Made by a program: the position numbers and the translations under genes
In this document: one piece after another, positions 16,123 through 25,195 of the stretch
Numbering within the stretch: position 1 is the stretch's first letter
Layout of the letters: each line of letters starts with the position of its first letter
The notes under the pieces: model-generated
The model's input: only the letters and a program-made list of their open reading frames with translations
Told to the model about the DNA's origin: nothing
The model's database searches: none
Assembly: GCF_003860405.1 (NCBI RefSeq)
Contig: NZ_CP034170.1
Location: 3,162,001 to 3,226,000, forward strand
Reading direction: 5' to 3'
Origin: Nakamurella antarctica
GTDB taxonomy: Bacteria; Actinomycetota; Actinomycetes; Mycobacteriales; Nakamurellaceae
Length of the DNA: 64,000 nucleotides

Positions 16123-17970
16123 TTATTTAGCGTCGGCATAGCAATCGGTGATGATGGGGCGGACCGGCGTCCGGGCCCGACCGCCGGGAAAAACCAAGCG
16201 GCAGGCGGTATCTGCCGCTTCACTCGTCAGCCGGGCCACCTCTTTGGCGCTGTCCACCGGCGTGTGGACCATTAACTCGTCGTGCTGGAAGAAGACAATG
16301 TCCGCTCCGTCAACCGCCCGCAATGACTGCCGGAGCGTCGAAAGCCAGACGGCCGCCCAGTCGGCGGCAGCGCCTTGAATCACAAAATTACGAGTGAACC
16401 GACCACGATCCCGCGCCACTCTGCGGCCCTGACTCTCCTGCGCACGTGATGCCGCCGGACCCGCACCAGCATCAACAATCTCGGTCCATACACCGCTCGG
16501 GGGATTGCTCGTTCTGCCCAAAATAGTGGTCACTAACCGTCCCTGCTCCCCGCGCCGGGCTGCATCTTCCAAGAAGTCCATCGCGACGGGGTATCGATAC
16601 CGCAGGGTCGCAAGCCAGGCGCCGGCTGCGCCCGAGGTCTGCCCGTACATGGTGCCAAGCATCGCAATCTTGGCTTTATTGCGGTCGTTGCTGAACCCGA
16701 ACTCCGCGAGCGCCGTGTACAAATCTTCAGCATCCGCCAGGGCTTCCAATGCCGGGTCACCCGAGACTGCCACCAGCACACGGGGTTCCAGCTGCGCCGC
16801 ATCGGCAACAACCAAGGTGCAGCCGGGGTCTGCGCGGACGGCGCCGCGGATGATTTTAGGAATTTGCAACGCGCCCCCACCGCGTGTGGCCCATCGACCC
16901 GTCACCACTCCCGCCGGGACATATTCGGCGCGAAACCGGCCGTTGTGCACCCACTCGTCAAGCCAGTTCCAGCCGTTCGCCGTGTAAAGGCGCTGCAACT
17001 CCTTATAGTTGAGGATGTGTTCCACCGCAGGGTGTTCCACGGTCCGGAGCACCCACGCACGCGTTGTTTCTATCTCAACACCCAGCCGAGCAAAGGCAGC
17101 GCGTAGGTCCGCCGGCGAGTCGGGGTTAACGGCGAATCCGAAGGCTTCGTTGATCTGCGCAGCCAGATCGGCCATCACCGCTGGACGGGTCCCTGGCTTT
17201 GGCCGCGGGCCAAGCCGCGCCTGTAAAATCTGTTCGTGGATCTCGCGTCGCCACGGCATCCCCACCCGCGTCATCTCGACGCCGATCAGCGCGCATGCGG
17301 AATCAGCCGCTACCAGAAGCTTGAAGGCTCCCGGATTTACCGAGATACCCTCGCCCACAGGCATTTCGGCGAGAAGATCTATTCGCTCCCGCTGGTCGAC
17401 GTAGGCCTCGAGCAGCACCCTGATGCCTGGCACCTGCGCTGCTGGCCCTTCTTCCTCGAACAATCCCATCGCTTGCTGCCCTGGCATCGCGCTGTGAATC
17501 GTTGGCGCTGGTTCAGGATCAGGCGGGGCTGGCTGCGAATGCAATCGCGCCGAAATCGCCTGCGCAGCAGCGGGTTCACCGTACTGCCCTTGCCGCGGAA
17601 GCAACAGCCGCTCTGTCATCATGATGTCGTGACAACGCTCGATGCGCACCCCGGCCGCCAGCAACGGCCCGTAAGTACCGGGAGCATCGTTGAAGATCCA
17701 TCGCGGGCGGTGCTCGGATTCCAGAGCTGCCACCTCGGTGGCTGAAATTTCGCGTGGTAGCCCCAGCGGCGAATTGTCGTCGTTGAGCAGCTGTATTTCC
17801 CAGCGGACATAAGCGTCTACGGCTCGCGGCACGGGAGCGATGACGGCTAGCACTGAGCTATTCTGCCCGAGTCCATTCTGACCGGTTCCATTCTGACTGG
17901 TTCCATTCTGACCGGTTCCATTCTGCGGGGCTCTATTTTGCAGGGCACTCGTGGTCTCCAAGATCGTCAC
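16123..17970 (-). CDS. Family A DNA polymerase with 3'-5' exonuclease-like domain
   Basis: 615 residues, shorter than housekeeping Pol I (about 900) and without a 5' nuclease domain. The polymerase half shows motif A as VADAAQLEPRVL (catalytic Asp; the usual Y-S-Q-I is replaced by A-A-Q-L), motif B as RNKAKIAMLGTMYG and motif C as FFQHDELMVH with the second catalytic acid. The N-terminal half (about 45-260) corresponds to an exonuclease-like fold, but I do not see an intact DEDD set. Actinobacteria carry this second PolA as a putative repair enzyme. The N-terminus holds six 15-bp repeats encoding QNGTG-like units. Convergent with xylR. Confidence 0.85.
   Translation of the reverse strand: MTILETTSALQNRAPQNGTGQNGTSQNGTGQNGLGQNSSVLAVIAPVPRAVDAYVRWEIQLLNDDNSPLGLPREISATEVAALESEHRPRWIFNDAPGTYGPLLAAGVRIERCHDIMMTERLLLPRQGQYGEPAAAQAISARLHSQPAPPDPEPAPTIHSAMPGQQAMGLFEEEGPAAQVPGIRVLLEAYVDQRERIDLLAEMPVGEGISVNPGAFKLLVAADSACALIGVEMTRVGMPWRREIHEQILQARLGPRPKPGTRPAVMADLAAQINEAFGFAVNPDSPADLRAAFARLGVEIETTRAWVLRTVEHPAVEHILNYKELQRLYTANGWNWLDEWVHNGRFRAEYVPAGVVTGRWATRGGGALQIPKIIRGAVRADPGCTLVVADAAQLEPRVLVAVSGDPALEALADAEDLYTALAEFGFSNDRNKAKIAMLGTMYGQTSGAAGAWLATLRYRYPVAMDFLEDAARRGEQGRLVTTILGRTSNPPSGVWTEIVDAGAGPAASRAQESQGRRVARDRGRFTRNFVIQGAAADWAAVWLSTLRQSLRAVDGADIVFFQHDELMVHTPVDSAKEVARLTSEAADTACRLVFPGGRARTPVRPIITDCYADAK
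17860..17949 (-). repeat. Six 15-bp tandem repeats in the polymerase 5' end
   Basis: Units of 15 bases, plus-strand consensus ATTCTGACCGGTTCC, encode the pentapeptide series (QNGTG, QNGTS and similar) at residues about 11-38. The outer units are diverged; the inner three differ at one base. The repeats keep frame. Confidence 0.85.
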
Positions 17971-17985
17971 CGAGAACGTGGGAAT

Positions 17986-18819
17986 TTAGGCTTCCGGAAG
18001 CTCTTCACGGTGCACCGTGGGCATTTCGCCGGTGGTGAGAAGACCATCGGCCACCTCACGAAGCGGCACGTTGGTAGTTTGCGATACGCGCACCAACAAC
18101 CGGAAGGCCCGGCCCGAATCGAGCTGGTAGCGCTCCATCAAAATACCCTTGGCCTGGCCGATGACATCGCGGCTGTCGACCGCTGCTGTGAGGTTAGCTT
18201 CCAACTCTGCTGTGTTCAGCGCCACCGCAGCGTGCGTGGCCAGCAGCACCGCGACAGCCTCACACTCGGGGGTGAACGCGCTCGGTTTTTCGGAGTAAAA
18301 ACTTAGTGCACCCAGGTCCGTATTTTCCACGTAGAGACGAACCGTCATCATGCTGCGAATTCCGAGATCCACTGCGGCGAGGGCGAACATGGGCCAACGG
18401 ACGTCGGTATCCAAGTCATCCACTCGAACAGTGGCGGACTCCCACAGCGATTGCAGGCATGGTCCTTCACCCACCGATTGCTGAATAGCGTTTATTTTTT
18501 CAGCCCGGATGTCGGTAGGAGCAATAGTTTGCACATCCTGTTTGCGGCTGACCACCGTCACGCACGCGAAGTCGGCACCGGGAACTGTCTGGACCGCTGC
18601 CGTGGTGATTGCTTCCAAAGTCTGCGCGACACTGTTGTGTGCGGACTGCAATTCGCGAGCCAGCTCGGCCATCTGGAAGCTCAGGTATTCGGGGCTTCCT
18701 GGGTCACCTTCAATCCCTAAGCCTTGCGCCGCGGAGGTTTTCGTATCCGCGTGGTCGACAGAGTGGATCTCCGCGACGGGGCGAGGTGCTTCGTCAAATC
18801 CGGACAGCTGACTACTCAC
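17986..18819 (-). CDS. GAF and ANTAR domain RNA-binding regulator
   Basis: 277 residues from the GTG at 18819, chosen because AGGAAGG lies 8 bases upstream; ATG starts at 18861 and 18933 lack such a site. A GAF domain occupies about residues 45-190 (SVGEGPCLQSLWES, LGALSFYSEKPSAF). A C-terminal ANTAR domain occupies about 200-260 (RDVIGQAKGILMERYQLDSG then a region of Ala/Leu helices). ANTAR proteins bind paired RNA hairpins and prevent transcription termination; the GAF part senses a ligand or redox change. Divergent from fadE5, with 347 bp between. Confidence 0.88.
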   Translation of the reverse strand: MSSQLSGFDEAPRPVAEIHSVDHADTKTSAAQGLGIEGDPGSPEYLSFQMAELARELQSAHNSVAQTLEAITTAAVQTVPGADFACVTVVSRKQDVQTIAPTDIRAEKINAIQQSVGEGPCLQSLWESATVRVDDLDTDVRWPMFALAAVDLGIRSMMTVRLYVENTDLGALSFYSEKPSAFTPECEAVAVLLATHAAVALNTAELEANLTAAVDSRDVIGQAKGILMERYQLDSGRAFRLLVRVSQTTNVPLREVADGLLTTGEMPTVHREELPEA

Positions 18820-18953
18820 GACCCACGCCTTCCTGATAACAGATCTTGACGCATGCGACATAGAGGTGAACAGGTCCGCCCGCAAACCATGGGGATGTTC
18901 AGATTGTATCCAGCAATGCGGCGAACAACGCACCTTGCTTCCGGTTGGGTTGA

Positions 18954-18992
18954 GATCCTTAGGTGCGATCCTTCGGTGCGATCCTTCGCGCC
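18954..18992. repeat. Three 13-bp tandem repeats
   Basis: GATCCTTAGGTGC, GATCCTTCGGTGC and GATCCTTCGCGCC follow one another in the gap between the GAF-ANTAR gene and fadE5. Non-coding. No known function; a regulator array is possible. Confidence 0.6.
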
Positions 18993-19052
18993 TGTCCTGA
19001 TGCGCAGTGCGGCGCCGCTTCGGGTAGCACCAGCAGGGGCACCTTGCACAAG

Positions 19053-19066
19053 TTACTGATCAGTAA
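19053..19066. promoter_or_regulatory. Perfect 14-bp palindrome upstream of the acyl-CoA dehydrogenase gene
   Basis: TTACTGATCAGTAA is its own reverse complement, 100 bp before the ATG. The size and symmetry fit an operator for a TetR-type fatty-acid regulator, but no regulator gene is adjacent. The rest of the 18820-19166 gap holds the 13-bp repeats and no gene that I can see. Confidence 0.5.
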
Positions 19067-19166
19067 TACCGTAGGGGCTACCGGTGGGTAACCCCGTGCG
19101 ATCTGCGCGTATTTACCCCTCCCCCCACTAGGCAGCCGTTACCCACTGCGCCGAGGAGCGATCCAC

Positions 19167-21029
19167 ATGAGCCACTACCGCAGCAACCTTCGTGACATCG
19201 AGTTCAACCTTTTCGAAGTGTTTTCAGGCCGCACCGAACTCGGCAAGGGGCAGTTCTCCGAGATGGATGAAGACACCGCCCGAGGTGTGCTGACCGAACT
19301 CGAAAGGGTGGCCAGCGGACCCATCGCCGCTTCTTTCGTCGACTCCGATCGCAACCCGCCGGTTTACGATCCCGCCACTTTCAGTGTCACGCTGCCCGAG
19401 TCCTTCAAGAAGTCGTACAAGGTGATGACCGACGGCGAGTGGTATCGAATGGAACTGCCTGCGGCCCTAGGTGGTTTGGGAGCGCCACCATCCCTGCGGT
19501 GGGCGGCGGCAGAGCTGATTTTAGGCGCCAACCCCGCACTATTTATGTACGCCAGTAGCTCCGGAATGGCCACCGCAGTGCACTTGCTCGGCACCGACGC
19601 GCAAAAAGCAATTGCGTCAACCATGGTGGACAAGCACTGGGGCTCCACCATGGTTCTCACCGAACCGGAAGCGGGCAGCGACGTCGGCGCCGGCCGCACT
19701 CGCGCAGTTCTGCAGCCGGACGGAAGCTGGCACCTCGACGGAGTGAAGCGATTCATCACCTCCGGCGACCAAGACATGACGGAGAACATTGTTCACTTCG
19801 TGCTGGCCCGGCCGGAAGGCGAGGGCATCGAGACCCGCCCTGGCACCAAGGGTTTGAGCTTATTTATCGTCCCCAAGTTCCACTTCGATTGGAACACAGG
19901 CGAACTTGGCGAACGCAATGGTGTCTTCGTCACCGGCGTGGAAAAGAAGATGGGCCTCAAGGTCTCCACAACCTGCGAGATGACGTTCGGCCAACATGAC
20001 GTTCCCGCTGTCGGTTACCTGCTCGGCGAAGTGCATGACGGTATCGCGCAGATGTTTCGCATCATCGAATACGCGCGAATGCTGGTAGGCACCAAGGCAA
20101 TCGCGACCCTCTCGACCGGATATCTCAACGCACTCGACTACGCCAAGATCCGTGTTCAGGGAGCCGACTTGGTGCACGCCGCCGACAAGGGTGCGCCGCG
20201 CGTCACGATCATGCACCACGCTGATGTGCGCCGGATCCTGATGAAGCAGAAGGCTTACACCGAAGGCCTCCGCGCCACCTACCTCTACACGGGTACCTGG
20301 CAGGATAAAGTTGCCGCACTCACCGAGGCAGGGCCCTCGCAGGAGTTGACACTCGCAGCCCACGTCAACGATCTACTACTTCCCATCGTCAAAGGTGTGG
20401 GTAGCGAACGTGCTTACGAGAACTTGGCGCTCTCGCTCCAGGTATTTGGCGGTGCCGGTTATACACAGGACTACCCGATCGAGCAGTACATTCGGGACGC
20501 CAAGATCGACACCCTCTACGAGGGCACCACCGCCATCCAGGCGCAGGATTTCTTCTTTCGCAAGATCGTGAAGGACAACGGCGCAGCACTGGCCGTGGTA
20601 GCCACCGAGATCTCCGATTTTGTCACTGCGATCGGCAGTGCCGACGCCACCGACGGCCGATTCAAGGAAGAAACCGCCCTCCTGACAACGGCTTTGGAGG
20701 ATGTGCAACACATCATCGCCTGCTTGGTGGGCTATGCCATGAAGGGCGCACAGGATCCCCAAAGCCTGTACAAGGTCGGCGAGCACGCGGTGAGCCTCTT
20801 GATGAGCACGGGTGATCTCTTGATCGGCTACCTCCTGCTGCTGCAAGCCACCGTTGCCCAGAGCGCGCTGGACGCCGGACCTTCCGCTAAAGAAGCGGAC
20901 TTTTACACCGGCAAGATCGCCTCCGCACATTGGTTCAGCCGCAATATTCTTCCAGAGATCACTGCACGTCGAGCCATCATCGAAGCCGCTGACCTCTCGC
21001 TGATGGACATCCCGGAGGCGGCTTTCTAA
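19167..21029 (+). CDS. fadE5: Acyl-CoA dehydrogenase, FadE5-like
   Basis: 620 residues, close to M. tuberculosis FadE5 in length and sequence, from the start ([17 protein letters not shown]) to the acidic end PEAAF. The flavin-binding strand has [20 protein letters not shown] near 160, and the catalytic glutamate is in [18 protein letters not shown] near 450. The extra C-terminal domain (about 480-620) typical of this subfamily is present. It oxidises acyl-CoAs to enoyl-CoAs in beta-oxidation; FadE5 itself has broad chain-length range. ATG with GAGGAG. No electron-transfer flavoprotein or other fad genes are nearby. Confidence 0.93.
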   Translation: MSHYRSNLRDIEFNLFEVFSGRTELGKGQFSEMDEDTARGVLTELERVASGPIAASFVDSDRNPPVYDPATFSVTLPESFKKSYKVMTDGEWYRMELPAALGGLGAPPSLRWAAAELILGANPALFMYASSSGMATAVHLLGTDAQKAIASTMVDKHWGSTMVLTEPEAGSDVGAGRTRAVLQPDGSWHLDGVKRFITSGDQDMTENIVHFVLARPEGEGIETRPGTKGLSLFIVPKFHFDWNTGELGERNGVFVTGVEKKMGLKVSTTCEMTFGQHDVPAVGYLLGEVHDGIAQMFRIIEYARMLVGTKAIATLSTGYLNALDYAKIRVQGADLVHAADKGAPRVTIMHHADVRRILMKQKAYTEGLRATYLYTGTWQDKVAALTEAGPSQELTLAAHVNDLLLPIVKGVGSERAYENLALSLQVFGGAGYTQDYPIEQYIRDAKIDTLYEGTTAIQAQDFFFRKIVKDNGAALAVVATEISDFVTAIGSADATDGRFKEETALLTTALEDVQHIIACLVGYAMKGAQDPQSLYKVGEHAVSLLMSTGDLLIGYLLLLQATVAQSALDAGPSAKEADFYTGKIASAHWFSRNILPEITARRAIIEAADLSLMDIPEAAF

Positions 21030-21032
21030 AGA

Positions 21033-21112
21033 CGCTGGCCGGCTGGGCTGGCTGGGCCGGCTGGCTGGGCCGACTGGCCGGGCCGACTGGCGGGATGGCT
21101 GGTCTGGCTGGA
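21033..21112. repeat. GGCTGG-rich low-complexity tract
   Basis: About 80 bases made of imperfect CTGGCTGGG/CCGGCTGG units directly after the fadE5 stop. Non-coding; likely slippage-generated. Confidence 0.7.
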
Positions 21113-21121
21113 GCAAGAGAC

Positions 21122-21170
21122 GGAATCTGGGATCATTAGCCCGGTGCGAGCGGGCTAATGGTCCCAGATC
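21122..21170. repeat. Copy B of the dispersed palindromic repeat
   Basis: A 19-bp inverted repeat (21125-21143 with 21151-21169, one mismatch) around a 7-base loop. Each arm is itself a version of the 22-base element at 5312. It lies 95 bp after fadE5 and about 50 bp before the next gene, and would form a strong hairpin in either transcript, but has no U tract. Confidence 0.8.
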
Positions 21171-21223
21171 TGCATTGTGGATAACCCGAAGTTCATCACC
21201 GCGTCATGCGCGATGGTGTTCGG

Positions 21224-22102
21224 ATGGATCTGGACGCAACTATCGCCACCCTGCTTAGTCGGCAAGATGGAGTGATTTCGCGCCAGCAGGCCACCTACTG
21301 GGGAATGTCTGATCACCAGGTGGATTCTCGTGTGCAGCGTAGAGAGTGGGTTCGGTTGCTGCCGGGAGTGTTTCGATCAGCGGCGCATGACGACACCGCC
21401 GCCTCCCGAACACGAGCCGCTTTCTACTGGGTGGGAAAGCGTGGTGCTCTATCCGGATCCAGCGCCGCTTGGTGGTGGAAAGTGATCGAGGCGCCCCCCG
21501 CTCGCGTCGAGATGACGATCCCGCACCGGGTCCAACTCCGCGCGCAGCCCGGGGTCCAGTTGCGCAGGCGGAATCTGCATAGCTCTGACCTGGTACATCA
21601 TCGCGGTCTCCGGATCACCAGCAAGCCTCTGACAGTCCTCCTCACGGCCCTGGAAGTGGGTTCCTCAGTGCTGGACCGCGCGCTGCAAAACGGCACGCCC
21701 CTGCAGGGACTTCGCGCTACGGTAGACCGCAACTCGGGGATTACCGGCTCCCCCGCGATGCGGAAGCTGCTGGCTCAAGCCAGCGATGGCGCCGCTGCGA
21801 CCAGCGAGCGACTGTTCATCAAAATCATGCGCGGGAGCGGTATCTGCGGGTGGAAGGCCAATACACGGCTTAGGGTGCAGGGCCGCGACTACGAAGCCGA
21901 CTTCGTCTTCGCGACTGCTCGGCTAATTGTAGAAATCGATGGCTGGGCCTGGCATCACCAGCCCGACCGGTTCCAGCAAGACCGCGACAAGCAGAACGCG
22001 CTGACATTGGCTGGCTGGATCGTGCTCCGATTTACCTGGCATGACCTGACGGAACGCCCCGAATGGGTCGCCGCCCAGGTGGGCCAGGCTGTCGGTCGCT
22101 AG
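21224..22102 (+). CDS. AbiEi-like / DUF559-type protein
   Basis: 292 residues from the ATG at 21224; an ATG six codons earlier (21206) is also possible and neither has a good ribosome site. The N-terminus (about 5-50: SRQDGVISRQQATYWGMS) matches the winged-helix domain of AbiEi antitoxin-like proteins. The C-terminal part (about 195-290) resembles the DUF559/Vsr endonuclease-like fold: EADFVFATARLIVEIDG, then DRDKQNALTLAGWIVLRFTW. Many actinobacteria encode several copies of this two-domain type without a cognate AbiEii toxin, and none is present here. Function unknown. It is bracketed by repeat copies B and C. Confidence 0.75.
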   Translation: MDLDATIATLLSRQDGVISRQQATYWGMSDHQVDSRVQRREWVRLLPGVFRSAAHDDTAASRTRAAFYWVGKRGALSGSSAAWWWKVIEAPPARVEMTIPHRVQLRAQPGVQLRRRNLHSSDLVHHRGLRITSKPLTVLLTALEVGSSVLDRALQNGTPLQGLRATVDRNSGITGSPAMRKLLAQASDGAAATSERLFIKIMRGSGICGWKANTRLRVQGRDYEADFVFATARLIVEIDGWAWHHQPDRFQQDRDKQNALTLAGWIVLRFTWHDLTERPEWVAAQVGQAVGR

Positions 22103-22111
22103 CCCTAAGTC

Positions 22112-22162
22112 AGGATCTGGGAACATTGGCCCGCTCTCAGCGGTCAGGTGGTACCACATCCA
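22112..22162. repeat. Copy C of the dispersed palindromic repeat
   Basis: 22112-22133 is a diverged version of the 22-base element, 10 bp after the AbiEi-like gene. The following bases to 22162 form a poor inverted arm. With copy B it brackets that gene. Confidence 0.55.
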
Positions 22163-22227
22163 TATGACGGAGATCTGACCCTCGCACCCTGCCGCGTAAA
22201 GTCTCGCCCGTGACCCCGTGGGGGCTG

Positions 22228-22277
22228 CAGTCCCCGCCAGCAAACAGTCCCCGCCAGCAAAGAGTCCCCACCAGAAA
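22228..22277. repeat. About three 17-bp tandem repeats
   Basis: CAGTCCCCGCCAGCAAA occurs twice exactly, then once in a 16-bp variant, in the leader before the flavin oxidoreductase. Non-coding, in the 223-bp gap. Confidence 0.7.
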
Positions 22278-22325
22278 CCCAACTCCCCACCAGCACCGCA
22301 AACCTAGAAATTCAGGAGCTTCACC

Positions 22326-23747
22326 ATGTTCGATGCCACTTGTGATCTCATCGTTATCGGCGCGGGCGCAGTGGGTGAAAACATCGCTGACCGGGCCCAT
22401 CGCGGTGGGCTCAGCGTAGTGATCGTCGAGTCCGAGCTCGTCGGCGGTGAATGCTCCTACTGGGCGTGTATGCCGTCAAAGGCGCTGATCACGTCGGTAA
22501 TGGCGCTGGACGCGGCCAAGAACCTGGCGGGTTCCAGGGAAGCGGTAACCGGAGAGCTTGACGTCACAGCAGTCTTTACCCGGCGCGATTCTTTCACCAG
22601 CAATTGGGACGACAAGGGTCAGGTCGACTGGTTGCAGGGGGCCGGGATCGAATTGATCCGTGGGTACGGACGAATCAGCGGGGTTCGGGAAGTCACCGTC
22701 ACCGGACCAGACGGCGAGGTCACCCTGCTTACAGCGCGTCATGCAGTGGCGGTCAGCAACGGCACCACCGCCACCGTTCCCGACATCCCGGGCCTACGCG
22801 ATGCGAAGCCGTGGACGAGCCGCGAGGCAACGAGCTCCAGCACCGTGCCAGCCTCACTCGTCATCATCGGCGGCGGTGTCGTCGCCAGCGAAATGGCCAC
22901 TGCCTACTCGGCTTTCGGCTCACACGTCACGATGTTGGTTCGCTCCGAGCTGCTCGGCGGCATGGAGCCGTTCGCTGGCGAGATGGTTGCGGCTGCCTTG
23001 CGCGCGGCGGGCGTCACTATCCTCACCGCTGCAGCGACCAGAGTGGATCGCACCGACGACGGCCTGATCATCGAACTCTCCACCGGCGAAACTCTCACCG
23101 CCGCGGAGCTTCTCGTCGCAACCGGAAGGACGCCCGCAACTGGCGATATCGGACTCGACGTCATTGGGCTGGAACCAGGTCGGTACCTACACGTGGACGA
23201 CACCATGCGGGTCGAAGGGGTCGAGGGTGGCTGGCTCTACGCCGTGGGGGACGCCAACGGTCGGGTGTTGTTGACCCACCAAGGCAAGTACCAGGCCCGC
23301 GCCTGCGGCGACGTGATTGCGGCGAGAGCCCTGGGCCACGAGGTGCACGACGCCCCGTGGGGTAAACATGTTGCCACCGCGGACATTGCGTCCGTCCCGT
23401 CCGTCGTCTTCACCCAGCCCGAAGTGGCCTCGGTGGGTCTCACCGCAGAACAGGCGGAGGCGCAGCACCCCGGCAAGGTCAAGGTCGTGGACTACGAGAT
23501 CGGTAACGTCTCCGGCGCGGCATTACGCGCGGATGGCTACCAAGGCAAGGCCCGCATGGTCGTGAACACCGAGTCGGAAGTGCTGCTCGGTGTCACCTTC
23601 GTCGGCCCTGAAGTGGGCGAGATGATCCACGCCGCAACCATTGCCGTCGTCGGGCAGGTACCTCTTAACAGGTTGTGGCATGCGGTACCGGCATACCCGA
23701 CGATGAACGAAGTGTGGCTTCGGCTGCTGGAGACCTACGGACTCTGA
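22326..23747 (+). CDS. FAD-dependent pyridine nucleotide-disulfide oxidoreductase
   Basis: 473 residues, class I flavin disulfide reductase. The FAD motif GAGAVGENIADRA is near residue 13, the redox pair is in GGECSYWACMPSKAL (Cys-x4-Cys near 40-45), the NAD(P) motif is IIGGGVVASEMATAYSAFG near 180, and YAVGDANGRVLLTHQGKYQA near 305 closes the FAD site. The C-terminal His/Glu region is AVPAYPTMNE, so the catalytic pair seems kept. It is related to lipoamide dehydrogenase and mercuric reductase, but lacks heavy-metal domains and stands alone, so the substrate is uncertain. Confidence 0.88.
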   Translation: MFDATCDLIVIGAGAVGENIADRAHRGGLSVVIVESELVGGECSYWACMPSKALITSVMALDAAKNLAGSREAVTGELDVTAVFTRRDSFTSNWDDKGQVDWLQGAGIELIRGYGRISGVREVTVTGPDGEVTLLTARHAVAVSNGTTATVPDIPGLRDAKPWTSREATSSSTVPASLVIIGGGVVASEMATAYSAFGSHVTMLVRSELLGGMEPFAGEMVAAALRAAGVTILTAAATRVDRTDDGLIIELSTGETLTAAELLVATGRTPATGDIGLDVIGLEPGRYLHVDDTMRVEGVEGGWLYAVGDANGRVLLTHQGKYQARACGDVIAARALGHEVHDAPWGKHVATADIASVPSVVFTQPEVASVGLTAEQAEAQHPGKVKVVDYEIGNVSGAALRADGYQGKARMVVNTESEVLLGVTFVGPEVGEMIHAATIAVVGQVPLNRLWHAVPAYPTMNEVWLRLLETYGL

Positions 23748-23753
23748 AAAAAA

Positions 23754-24479
23754 CTACTTCGAATCCCACCCACGCCGCGGACTATGGCTGCCAATACTCG
23801 CGCTGTCGCGACTGCGATAGACGATGTAGGGCCGGGTGAGGTAGCCCAATGGCGCGCTGAATACATGGACGAGCCGGGTAAACGGCCAGAGCGCAAACAG
23901 ACCAAAGGCGATCAGCGCGTGCAGTTGGAAGCCCAACGGCGCCTGGGCCATGAGTCCGGCGTCCGGCTGGAAGGCCAGGAACGACCGGTACCACACCGAG
24001 ACTCCCTCGCGGTAGTTGTACTCGCCGCCGATGGTCAAGATGGAGCCGGCGATCGTATTCCACATGCCGAGCGAGATGACGACGAACAAGAACGCGTACA
24101 TCACCTTGTCCATCACGGTTGTCGCAGAAAAAACCGGGCCGACAGTGCGACGTCGATAGATCAGAATCACCATACCGACGACCGTCATGAGGCCGGCGAG
24201 CAGACCGCCACCGATGGCCGCCACGTGATACATCGTCTCGGTGATTCCCACCGCTTCCGTCCACGACAACGGAATCAATATCCCGATGATGTGCCCGCCC
24301 ACCACCCCGAGCATTCCGAAGTGGAACAGCGGGCTTCCGATCCGGAGCAGGCGAGATTCGTACAACTGGGAAGAGCGGGTAGTCCAGCCGAACTTGTCGT
24401 ATTTGTAGCGCCAAAAGTGCCCCACCACAAAGACTGTGACGCACATGTAGGGAAACACCACAAAGAGTAATTCGTCCAT
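23754..24479 (-). CDS. narI: Respiratory nitrate reductase gamma subunit (cytochrome b)
   Basis: 241 residues with five hydrophobic helices. Haem-ligand histidines are seen in FHFGMLGVVGGHIIG (near 53-64) and in LHALIAFGLFALWPFTRLVHVF (near 190-208). It takes electrons from menaquinol at the membrane and passes them to NarH. Its ATG overlaps the narJ stop by one base (TAATG). It is the last gene of the narKGHJI unit. Confidence 0.95.
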   Translation of the reverse strand: MDELLFVVFPYMCVTVFVVGHFWRYKYDKFGWTTRSSQLYESRLLRIGSPLFHFGMLGVVGGHIIGILIPLSWTEAVGITETMYHVAAIGGGLLAGLMTVVGMVILIYRRRTVGPVFSATTVMDKVMYAFLFVVISLGMWNTIAGSILTIGGEYNYREGVSVWYRSFLAFQPDAGLMAQAPLGFQLHALIAFGLFALWPFTRLVHVFSAPLGYLTRPYIVYRSRDSASIGSHSPRRGWDSK

Positions 24480-25195
24480 TAGCGAGCTCCCGGAAACGAC
24501 GGCATGGGCAGGGATGTGGGACGCGGGCCAGCGCCAGCGGTGGAAGAGGGCGCGTTCGGACTGAAGGATGGAGCCGCGAACGGCGCGAGACCCACTTCTT
24601 CTTCCGGCGGACCCTCTGCGGCCAATCGGCGGACGGCATCGCGCTCATCGCCGCGCAGCGCTGGCAACGTGGCAGTGACCACGTCAAGCAGGTGACCCCA
24701 TTGAGATTTGATGTCGTGCAACGACAATCGGAGCAATTCCAACCCAGCGCGATGGTCGAGCATCAATTGTTGCCCTTGCTCACCATCTACGGTGGCAGCG
24801 AATTCGAGAACGACGCAGAGGTGATCCGGTAACTCGATGTCGCCCAGATCAACGCCAGCGGCCATGTAGACCTGCTTGAACCGCAGCAATGCCATCCCGC
24901 GCTTTCGGGTATCCCCATAGGCGAAATACGTGAGAAAAAGATTGCAGCGACGGCGGTTGTCGAACGTGGTCACGTAATCGACCTGTAGTTCAGCCAGCGG
25001 GGTAGCAACCAAGTGGTCTAGGAACCGGCGCAGCGGGTCACCCGTTGCTACCGGCAGAGTTTCGGCCGCGGCTCGCAGCACCGCGGCTTGAGACACCAGC
25101 GTCTCGTCGGGGTAGTCCAACAGCAACGAGACTGCCTGCCAGGCGGTGGCGCGCTGGTCGTTCGTCATTCCACCAGCGGCCCGTTTCGACCTCAC
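24479..25195 (-). CDS. narJ: Nitrate reductase assembly chaperone
   Basis: 238 residues from the GTG at 25195, which overlaps the narH stop (GTGA); an ATG nine codons on (25168) is the usual homology start and equally possible. The N-terminal NarJ/DmsD fold includes LLLDYPDETL and YVTTFDNRRRCNLFLTYFAYGDTRKRG near 95-115, a family hallmark. A Pro/Ala-rich tail (about 190-238) is unconserved. It inserts the molybdenum cofactor into NarG and holds NarGH until membrane binding. Confidence 0.93.
   Translation of the reverse strand: MRSKRAAGGMTNDQRATAWQAVSLLLDYPDETLVSQAAVLRAAAETLPVATGDPLRRFLDHLVATPLAELQVDYVTTFDNRRRCNLFLTYFAYGDTRKRGMALLRFKQVYMAAGVDLGDIELPDHLCVVLEFAATVDGEQGQQLMLDHRAGLELLRLSLHDIKSQWGHLLDVVTATLPALRGDERDAVRRLAAEGPPEEEVGLAPFAAPSFSPNAPSSTAGAGPRPTSLPMPSFPGAR

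Noticed and set aside
21224-22102. A complete AbiE toxin-antitoxin system
   Set aside because: Only the antitoxin-like winged helix is present, fused to a DUF559-type domain. No nucleotidyltransferase toxin (AbiEii) is next to it.
21122-22162. Insertion sequence around the AbiEi-like gene
   Set aside because: No transposase, no target duplication and the flanking repeats are short and unequal. Kept only as a repeat association.
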